From: Anaerolineales bacterium UBA1136
GTDB lineage: Bacteria; Chloroflexota; Anaerolineae; Anaerolineales; UBA11657
NCBI GenBank assembly: GCA_002311455.1
Contig: DCAJ01000050.1
Span: 1 to 11,664 of the forward strand
DNA length: 11,664 nucleotides
Direction of reading: 5' to 3'
Positions 5,939-11,664 of the stretch are shown piece by piece. Both the position numbers and the translations under genes were made by a program. Positions within the stretch are counted from its first letter, which is position 1; each line of letters opens with the position of its first letter. A model generated the notes under the pieces. That model was given only the letters and a program-made list of their open reading frames with translations, had not been told where the DNA came from and did no database searches.

Positions 5939-6461
5939 AGTTATTAGTTAGTTTTCCTGGCTTTAGTAGTTGTATGTCGTGACGTGGCTTCATAGACTTA
6001 GATGAGTGCTCGAAAGTTTGAGCGATTTCTTCAAGAGTTTGGTTGGTATCTGGATGGATATAGCCTGGGGATATCTCAGCCAGGCACAAGGCCACAAAAG
6101 CGCGTTCCAATATTTCATTGTCCGGTATACGTCTTTGACCCAAAGTAATGATTTCATCATTGAATAACATAATATCAATGTCAATAGTTCGTGGGGCAAA
6201 TGGATTATTTGATTTTTTCCTGCCTAGTACATTTTCAATATGCTTGATACCATCATCATTTAGATTTCTTGCTGTTAGGTTGGTTTCTAATATGACCGCT
6301 GCGTTTAGATAATTAGGCTGTTCAATATCACCTACTGCTATGGTCTCCCATACACTGGAAGAAACTAATACCGATCCATAGTCCTCTAGCATATTTACTG
6401 CAGCAGGAAGATTTTCCTGTGGACAAATGTTAGATCCTAGAGAAAGGTAAGCTAGATTCAT
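5931..6461 (-). CDS. folK: 6-hydroxymethyl-7,8-dihydropterin pyrophosphokinase
   Basis: The 176-aa HPPK transfers pyrophosphate from ATP to 6-hydroxymethyl-dihydropterin before condensation with p-aminobenzoate. The N-terminal AYLSLGSN motif and the central block GRKKSNNPFAPRTIDIDIMLF, containing the Arg and Asp residues that hold ATP and Mg, are intact. The ATG at 6461 is preferred because it overlaps the folB stop as ATGA and puts the AYLSLGSN motif at the usual distance from the start. A TTG at 6470 would add three residues. It overlaps folE by 8 bp. No dihydropteroate synthase (folP) is seen in the window, so the next pathway enzyme is encoded elsewhere. It ends in TAA. Confidence 0.95.
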   Translation of the reverse strand: MNLAYLSLGSNICPQENLPAAVNMLEDYGSVLVSSSVWETIAVGDIEQPNYLNAAVILETNLTARNLNDDGIKHIENVLGRKKSNNPFAPRTIDIDIMLFNDEIITLGQRRIPDNEILERAFVALCLAEISPGYIHPDTNQTLEEIAQTFEHSSKSMKPRHDIQLLKPGKLTNNYV

Positions 6462-6835
6462 TGTTGCCAAGATGATTTATTGGTGCGTTCTATTGTTATG
6501 CCGACCGACTTTGCGAATCGCAGGGCAGTCGGCTTCTGTACGTTGACAGACACACGTTCCACCTGGTGGGAATTTAGACAGATAGTAGCGATTTCCGCTG
6601 CCATTTTTTCTATCAAGTAAAATTGCGAATTTTCCACTAACTTTATTATCTCTTTTGTGATAGTGCGATAGTTCGCAGAGTCGGATATGTCATCAGATTG
6701 AGCTGCTGGACGACTGTCAACATACAGTATGATATTAATCAGTACGTCCTGACGATTTTCTCGTTCCTCAGGGTTAATACCTATAATAGTTCTTAAATGA
6801 AGGTCTGTTATTTCTATGCGATCAGTCGTTGACAT
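6458..6835 (-). CDS. folB: Dihydroneopterin aldolase
   Basis: The 125-aa protein has typical FolB length. FolB cleaves 7,8-dihydroneopterin to 6-hydroxymethyl-dihydropterin and glycolaldehyde. Visible family features are the N-terminal IEITDLHLRTIIGINPEERE with the substrate-binding Glu, QDVLINIILYVD, the SDDISDSANYRTI block with the catalytic-region Tyr, FYLIEKMAAEIA, and the C-terminal VQKPTALRFAKSVGITIER including the conserved Lys. The start codon shares one base with the stop of the upstream SDR gene (TAATG), and its TGA stop overlaps the folK start, so the three genes look translationally coupled. Confidence 0.95.
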   Translation of the reverse strand: MSTTDRIEITDLHLRTIIGINPEERENRQDVLINIILYVDSRPAAQSDDISDSANYRTITKEIIKLVENSQFYLIEKMAAEIATICLNSHQVERVSVNVQKPTALRFAKSVGITIERTNKSSWQQ

Positions 6836-7575
6836 TATTGATTTCCACCATATCGTTCTCCACCATCTACAGTTATGTGTTCGCCCGTGATGTAATCTGA
6901 CTCTATCAGAAAAGTTACTGCCCGTGATACATCTGTGGGTGTGCCCCAGCGTTTTAATAGTGTACCAGAAGCTATCCTGTCCCTTGTTTTTTCAGAATAG
7001 TGGTCTGGTGATAGTATCGCCCCTGGTGCTACAGCGTTGACTCTGATGTTAGGAGCAAGATCAACTGCAAGTTGTCTAGTAAGTGCCATTAATGCTGCTT
7101 TACCGACCGAGTGAGCAGCATAACCACGTCGAGGGATCCAGGCCATTAGATCAACAATATTTATGATAACACCAGCACCTGAAGCTTGCATTTTTGGTGC
7201 AACGGTGTTAGAACAATAAAAGGAACCTTGTATTAGTGTATTAATTACGCGATCCCAATCTTTAGTTGTATTAGCAGGTAATTCGGTTTTTGTAAACAGT
7301 GATGCTGAGTTTATTAGGATTTGTATAGGACCAAGAAGGTTTTCCGATTCAGATAACATGGTGGATACCTCCTCAAGATTAGATACGTCTGCTTGTTTAG
7401 TTAGAGCACGTACCCCTAGGGTTTCAGCTTCCTCTGCGGTAGCGAGCGCCATATTTTTTGACATATTGTAATTAATTATTACATCTGCTCCTCTTTGGGC
7501 TAATTCCATAGTGATTGCTTTACCAACTCTATGTGCCCCACCTGTAATCAGAGCTACTTTACCTTCGATGTTCAT
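6835..7575 (-). CDS. Short-chain dehydrogenase, pteridine-reductase-like, with His at the catalytic Tyr position
   Basis: This is a 246-aa Rossmann-fold SDR. The cofactor motif TGGAHRVGK (11-19) has the TGxxxRxG form typical of PTR1/FolM-type NADPH-dependent pteridine reductases. The active-site segment aligns without gaps to Leishmania PTR1 (from memory): Asp142 matches Asp181, Tyr152 matches Tyr191, and Lys159 matches Lys198. The position of catalytic Tyr194 is His155, coded CAC. Downstream, RVNAVAPGAILSP and the C-terminal TGEHITVDGG are normal. PTR1/FolM enzymes reduce dihydropterins or dihydrofolate, and the gene sits directly before folB-folK-folE (TAATG junction), so a folate or pterin substrate is likely. 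Its ATG overlaps the stop of the molybdenum hydroxylase subunit. The His substitution may mean changed chemistry or lost activity. A general SDR of other substrate is the alternative. Confidence 0.85.
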   Translation of the reverse strand: MNIEGKVALITGGAHRVGKAITMELAQRGADVIINYNMSKNMALATAEEAETLGVRALTKQADVSNLEEVSTMLSESENLLGPIQILINSASLFTKTELPANTTKDWDRVINTLIQGSFYCSNTVAPKMQASGAGVIINIVDLMAWIPRRGYAAHSVGKAALMALTRQLAVDLAPNIRVNAVAPGAILSPDHYSEKTRDRIASGTLLKRWGTPTDVSRAVTFLIESDYITGEHITVDGGERYGGNQ

Positions 7576-10511
7576 GATTTATGCTGGAGTGCGTTCCATA
7601 TGCGCTCTGGAGTTAATGGCAATTCTCGGACACGTACTCCTACAGCATCATAGATTGCATTGGCTACTGCTGGAGCCACTCCAGTCATAGGTATTTCAGC
7701 TACTGCTTTAGCGCCATATGGTCCATTTGGCTCATAGCTGGGCACCAAAATGGATACCAATTCGGGCATTTCATCTGCTTGATATATGCGATAGTCTCCA
7801 AAGCGCGTGACTAGAGAATTGCCATTTTCATCGTAAGGCATCTCTTCAGATATTGCATATCCTAAAGCCTGAACCATGCCACCCTCAATCTGGCCCTCTG
7901 ATGTGATAGGATTAATTGCTGTACCACAATCTACTGCCATTACTAGCTTTATGACGGTCACTTGCCCGGTTTCGGTATCAACTTCTACTTCGGCATATTG
8001 CGCTGCAAATGGAGGTGGTGAATATAGCGACATATGCGATGCTGTGGCCATGATTTGTTGCTGATTTTGCGTATGTAGACTATGTAGCGCTATTTCGGAT
8101 AGACTCGCACTGCTCCCGTTAGTAGCGTATACATATGTATCATGTATTTTCATGTCGTTTGCTGTAGTATCCAGCATTAAAGATGCTCGATTAAATATTT
8201 GCTTACGTACATCAAGTGCAGCTTTATGTACCGCTCCGCCAGATATGAAAGTTGTGCTGGACGCATAAGCTCCAGTGTCAAAAGGAGTAAAATCAGTATC
8301 TGATGAGTAGACAAGTATGTCTTCTAGTGGTACACCGAGAGTCTCAGCTGCAATTTGCGCCAATACAGTATCGGATCCTGTACCTAGGTCTGTAGCACCT
8401 ACCAGTAGGTTGAAACTTCCGTCATCGTTTATCTTGATACTTGCCGCACCCATGTCTAGTCCTGGTATAGCTGTTCCATGCATGCAAACTGCTATACCTA
8501 ATCCTCGACGCACATAGGGCCTATCTTTATTGGTTTTCCAGGTGATATCTTTCTTGCGAGACCATTGAATTTCTTGTGCACCCTCATTTATGCAGTCAGT
8601 TAATGCACATGATGTCACTATTTGTGGTTCAATGGCACTATCTTCAATTGCCTCACCTTCTCCTATAGCACCTGTGATTGGTATGGGATCTCCTTCTTGT
8701 ACTGCATTATGCATTCTAAAATCTACAGGGTCCATGCCCATATCTAGGGCTATTTCATCCATAAGACATTCTAGTGCAAATTCAGCTTGAGGGGCTCCAT
8801 ATCCGCGGTAGGCACCTGGGATGGGTATGTTTGTATACACCACTTCCCCTAAAAACCGCATGTTTGGACAGCGATAGGTTGCTAGTCCACGCATGCCGGA
8901 TACGCTGCATACTGTAAGTCCATGAGTGCCATAAGCACCGGTATTTTCTACTATATGTAGGTCAAGCGCATTTAACGTTCCATCATTCATTACTCCGGCT
9001 CGATAAGTTAGTGTTTGTGGATGCCTAGATCGTGAACTAGTAAATTCTAGCTCCCTGGAGTACTCAAATCGAACTGGTCTACCAGTAGCAAGCGTCAAGT
9101 GAGCACATAAGTCCTCAATGAGCATTTCTTGCTTGCCTCCGAAACCTCCACCCAATCTGGGTTTGATTACTCTTATACGTTTAACAGGCAAATTTAGTAG
9201 TGGAGCAATCATGCGTCGTACATGAAATGGGACCTGTGTGCTGCTGCGAATAACTAATCTGTCTTCTTCATCCCAATATGTAACCACCACATGGGGTTCT
9301 ATATGACCTTGTTGCACTTGGTGAACTTTGTATGTGCGCTCAAAAACGTGATCAGAATCTGTAAGTCCTCGTTCCAAATCTCCGATATTTGCCCTTATTT
9401 CAGCAGCCAGGTTTCGTTCAGCTGATGCAATTGATACAGCATCAGGCTCATCATGTATTTGCGGGGCACCAGGTTCAAGGGCTTCGTGAGCGTCAAATAC
9501 AGCTGATAAAATTTCGTAATCTACTTCTATATACTCCAGAGCTTGCAGCGCAATATCAGGTGATTCAGCTGCTACTATAGCTACCCGGTCGCCAACATAT
9601 CTGACTTTAGAGTCTAGGCTCACCTGATCCCATGGAGGTGGATTAGGATATGATTGACCACCACTTGCGTAAATCACTCTAGGTATATCAGTATATGTAA
9701 GCACTGCATGTACGCCAGGAATTGACAGAGCTCGAGCAGTGTCTATGTTTCTTATTCTGGCATGCGCATGTGGGCTAGTCAGAAGTGCTGCATGCAGCAT
9801 GTTTGGTAATTCAATATCATCCGTAAATACTGGGCGTCCTTTTGCTAGTCTCACCGCGTCCACTTTAGGTTCCGGATGACCGACAACGTCTGTAGTTTCA
9901 GTAGTTGTAATTGTGGAGATATCAACACGGGCTTGAGTTAGCACATTTCCTGATGGTTGAAGGGAATCTGGAAAATCTGGTACCTTTGGTTCGTCAGTAA
10001 GATAAGTATCAGGTACAGGTATGCCACCTCCGTTTATAGGTGGAGGTTTTTCCCCACGCATTAGTTTGGCTGCTCGTAGTACTGCCTGTACAGGTTTTAT
10101 ATAGCCCGTGCAGCGACATAATACCCCGCTAAGTGCGTCGCGAGCCTGATGCTCAGTGGGGTCATTGTTTTTTTCTAGTAATTCTTTAGTTGCTAGAATC
10201 ATTGCTGGAGTACAGTATCCGCATTGGATAGCACCCGTGTCGACAAATGCTTCTTGAATTGGATTTAGTTTGTGTCGATGCGTGATGCCTTCCAGGGTTT
10301 CAATAGTTTTGCCTTCGATTTGGCCTGATAGCAGGATGCAAGTTGGAGAAAGTTTGCCATCAATTAATACCGAGCATGCTCCACATTCCCCGCTTTCGCA
10401 CCCATGTTTGACACTCCATAATCTGTTGCGCCGTAGGACAGATAGTAGCGATTCGCTAGAAGCACAATTTAGAGTAGTATCCGTGCCGTTAAGCTTGAAC
10501 TGTATATCCAT
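7572..10511 (-). CDS. Molybdenum hydroxylase: fused 2Fe-2S and molybdopterin subunit (xanthine dehydrogenase/aldehyde oxidase family)
   Basis: The 979-aa protein joins two parts often encoded separately. Residues 1-150 form the 2Fe-2S module: Cys38, 43, 46 and 58 for the plant-type ferredoxin cluster, and Cys97, 100, 132 and 134 for the helical cluster. A Pro/Thr-rich linker (150-210) leads to the molybdopterin domains. These carry GGGFGGK (454-460), GAYRGYGAPQ (566-575) and near the C-terminus GAKAVAE, where Glu939 matches the catalytic base. The AYRCSFR loop of CO dehydrogenase is absent, so this is not a CoxL CO oxidase. It resembles purine, aldehyde or N-heterocycle hydroxylases. The FeS-Mo fusion recalls the Desulfovibrio aldehyde oxidoreductase layout. 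A separate FAD-type subunit is encoded just upstream, overlapping by 23 bp. The substrate is unknown. It ends in TGA within the ATGA start of the SDR gene. Confidence 0.93.
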   Translation of the reverse strand: MDIQFKLNGTDTTLNCASSESLLSVLRRNRLWSVKHGCESGECGACSVLIDGKLSPTCILLSGQIEGKTIETLEGITHRHKLNPIQEAFVDTGAIQCGYCTPAMILATKELLEKNNDPTEHQARDALSGVLCRCTGYIKPVQAVLRAAKLMRGEKPPPINGGGIPVPDTYLTDEPKVPDFPDSLQPSGNVLTQARVDISTITTTETTDVVGHPEPKVDAVRLAKGRPVFTDDIELPNMLHAALLTSPHAHARIRNIDTARALSIPGVHAVLTYTDIPRVIYASGGQSYPNPPPWDQVSLDSKVRYVGDRVAIVAAESPDIALQALEYIEVDYEILSAVFDAHEALEPGAPQIHDEPDAVSIASAERNLAAEIRANIGDLERGLTDSDHVFERTYKVHQVQQGHIEPHVVVTYWDEEDRLVIRSSTQVPFHVRRMIAPLLNLPVKRIRVIKPRLGGGFGGKQEMLIEDLCAHLTLATGRPVRFEYSRELEFTSSRSRHPQTLTYRAGVMNDGTLNALDLHIVENTGAYGTHGLTVCSVSGMRGLATYRCPNMRFLGEVVYTNIPIPGAYRGYGAPQAEFALECLMDEIALDMGMDPVDFRMHNAVQEGDPIPITGAIGEGEAIEDSAIEPQIVTSCALTDCINEGAQEIQWSRKKDITWKTNKDRPYVRRGLGIAVCMHGTAIPGLDMGAASIKINDDGSFNLLVGATDLGTGSDTVLAQIAAETLGVPLEDILVYSSDTDFTPFDTGAYASSTTFISGGAVHKAALDVRKQIFNRASLMLDTTANDMKIHDTYVYATNGSSASLSEIALHSLHTQNQQQIMATASHMSLYSPPPFAAQYAEVEVDTETGQVTVIKLVMAVDCGTAINPITSEGQIEGGMVQALGYAISEEMPYDENGNSLVTRFGDYRIYQADEMPELVSILVPSYEPNGPYGAKAVAEIPMTGVAPAVANAIYDAVGVRVRELPLTPERIWNALQHKS

Positions 10512-11337
10512 TAGTTTGTTGATAAGCCTTTTTGATAGCGCGATTTGTCAAGATAGTGGCTATCTCTATGCGGTATTCTGCACTTCCAAGATAGTCGCTA
10601 TATTTGGGGTCTGCAGTGTCTCTAACTGCTTTATTGACCGGTTCTGTCATTTTGGAGCTGATTGAATCAGCAATAGATGGTGCTATGATTTCCATGGCGG
10701 GTATTCTAATTGGTTGTTCGCTAATGCCAGATACTGCTATATGTATATCAGTGATATTGTCTTCATGTACTTCCAAAGCAACCGCAGAACACACAATGGA
10801 TTTGTCAAGTGGAGTGCGAGATACTCGTTCCAAACCAGTGTTTACCGACTGTATTGGGATTCGTATTTCAGTTATTATACTTTCAGCATTGAGATCTATA
10901 GGTTTTAAAGGTAAATCACATTCATTGTCTGGGTAACAAATGACTGTTGCTTTAAGCACCATTAGAGCTAAGCATAGTTCTGGAGCACTTTTAGCTGACA
11001 ACAGAGTTCCACCTATATTTGCCAAATTGCGTAATCCTCTGTGGGCAGCTATTTGGGCAGCATATGGCAAGATGCCACTGGCATGTTTCTGCAATGACTT
11101 TGAACTGACCATTTCTTGTAGGCTGGTTAGAGAACCGATCCGTATGAAATTGGCTTCATCTGTATCAATGTATGTAAGCCCAATTTGTCTGAGGTCAATT
11201 GCAGCTTCCCATGTACGTTCATGTAGTGGAGTTGGATATGTACCCAATAATATTGGCTGGCTATTTATATCCTTTCGTGCCAGAAGTTCAGATGCTTCCT
11301 CTATATTACTTGGAATACGATATTCTTTTAAGTTCAT
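10489..11337 (-). CDS. CoxM/XdhB-like FAD-binding subunit, with degenerate first FAD motif
   Basis: The 282-aa product has the layout of the FAD subunit of molybdenum hydroxylases: an N-terminal part beginning YRIPSNIEEASELLA, a middle part with RNLANIGGTLLSAKSAPELCLALMVL shortened here to its key NIGG at 107-110, and the CO_deh_flav_C-type tail. In CoxM, FAD pyrophosphate is held by AGGHS and TIGG motifs. The second is present as NIGG, but the first reads LGTYP (31-35), losing the Gly-Gly. The protein is also rather short in its C-terminal part. Its known role would be to pass electrons from the 2Fe-2S centres to an acceptor. It overlaps the FeS-Mo gene by 23 bp, which supports one complex. 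No Shine-Dalgarno is visible before the ATG. FAD binding cannot be assumed. Confidence 0.85.
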   Translation of the reverse strand: MNLKEYRIPSNIEEASELLARKDINSQPILLGTYPTPLHERTWEAAIDLRQIGLTYIDTDEANFIRIGSLTSLQEMVSSKSLQKHASGILPYAAQIAAHRGLRNLANIGGTLLSAKSAPELCLALMVLKATVICYPDNECDLPLKPIDLNAESIITEIRIPIQSVNTGLERVSRTPLDKSIVCSAVALEVHEDNITDIHIAVSGISEQPIRIPAMEIIAPSIADSISSKMTEPVNKAVRDTADPKYSDYLGSAEYRIEIATILTNRAIKKAYQQTNGYTVQA

Positions 11338-11388
11338 AATTGTATTAGGTATGTTGGTAGCGACTTATATTCTAGATTTTAGCATGTT

Positions 11389-11664
11389 TTATGCATATGC
11401 TAGTATTTCGCGTGCAGCATTGTGACCGGGATATCCAGAAACACCACCTCCTGGGTGTGAACCTGAGCCACACATGAATAACCCTTGAATGGGCGTTTTA
11501 TAATTGCCGTATCCTAAGGTAGGGCGCATTGAGAACAGTTGGTGAGGTGACAGTTCTCCGTGAAAGATGTTTCCTTGTGTCATGCCTAATTTGCGTTCTA
11601 TGTCTAAAGGTGTCAAGATTTGTTCATGCAGAATTATGTTCCTTAAGTTCGGAACATACTGTTC
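11389..11664 (-). CDS. FAD/NAD(P)-dependent oxidoreductase of the phytoene desaturase-like (COG1233) family, C-terminal part
   Basis: Only the last 91 codons are in the window, and the frame is open to the right edge. The C-terminal FAD-contacting block GLFMCGSGSHPGGGVSGYPG followed by NAARE is typical of the COG1233/CrtI-like amine-oxidase superfamily, as is the preceding FHGELSPHQLFSMRP. Members oxidise or isomerise very varied substrates, and carotenoid synthesis cannot be inferred from this fragment. The TAA stop lies 51 bp upstream of the CoxM-like ATG on the same strand, so it may be the head of the same transcript. Its function in relation to the molybdenum hydroxylase is unknown. Confidence 0.85.
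   Translation of the reverse strand, partial: EQYVPNLRNIILHEQILTPLDIERKLGMTQGNIFHGELSPHQLFSMRPTLGYGNYKTPIQGLFMCGSGSHPGGGVSGYPGHNAAREILAYA

Noticed and set aside
7572..10511. CO dehydrogenase large subunit (CoxL)
   Set aside because: The AYRCSFR active-site loop is missing; the equivalent position reads GAYRGYGAPQ, as in xanthine dehydrogenase/aldehyde oxidase relatives.
10270..11425. Plus-strand open frames of 131, 110 and 161 codons opposite the molybdenum hydroxylase genes
   Set aside because: They mirror conserved coding sequence on the minus strand and show no family features. They follow from antisense codon structure.
1..11664. TGA reassigned as a sense codon across the genome
   Set aside because: PCu(A)C, SCO, pduO, btuC, btuF, folB and the Mo subunit all end in TGA at expected protein ends, several overlapping the next start codon.

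Overview
The window is a gene-dense, AT-rich bacterial segment. Intergenic gaps are very short, most neighbours overlap (ATGA, GTGA or TAATG junctions), and Shine-Dalgarno signals are mostly weak. The gene mix is cytochrome-oxidase copper assembly, B12 scavenging under a cobalamin riboswitch, a folate cluster, and a Cox/Xdh-type molybdenum hydroxylase beside a COG1233-type FAD oxidoreductase. This resembles marine Chloroflexota (SAR202/Dehalococcoidia-like). That placement is inference from gene content and style; no rRNA or other phylogenetic marker is present.

Left block, + strand (1-1596): a truncated PCu(A)C periplasmic copper chaperone, a SCO1/SenC lipoprotein, and a membrane-anchored thioredoxin-fold lipoprotein whose ATG overlaps the SCO stop. 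The thioredoxin gene has one in-frame TGA (1339-1341) exactly where the first cysteine of the CxxC active site belongs, giving U-T-T-C. Hairpins lie directly downstream, one with the geometry expected of a bacterial SECIS. Seven other genes here end in TGA, so TGA is a normal stop. The best reading is an extracytoplasmic selenoprotein thioredoxin that may supply electrons to copper-site (CuA) assembly, with point-mutation inactivation as the competing explanation.

Middle block, - strand (5240 down to 1623): a cobalamin riboswitch, then btuF, btuC, btuD and a PduO-type cob(I)alamin adenosyltransferase. This is a B12 uptake and activation operon. It converges on the copper block with a 26-bp gap.

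Right block, - strand (11664 down to 5315): the C-terminus of a COG1233-type FAD/NAD(P) oxidoreductase (cut by the window edge), then a CoxM-like subunit, a fused 2Fe-2S plus molybdopterin subunit, a pteridine-reductase-like SDR, folB, folK and folE. From the CoxM-like subunit onward every junction overlaps, so these genes probably form one transcript. Two enzymes have altered key residues: the SDR has His in place of the catalytic Tyr, and the CoxM-like subunit lacks the first FAD-binding motif. No tRNA, rRNA, CRISPR array, insertion sequence or phage gene was seen.
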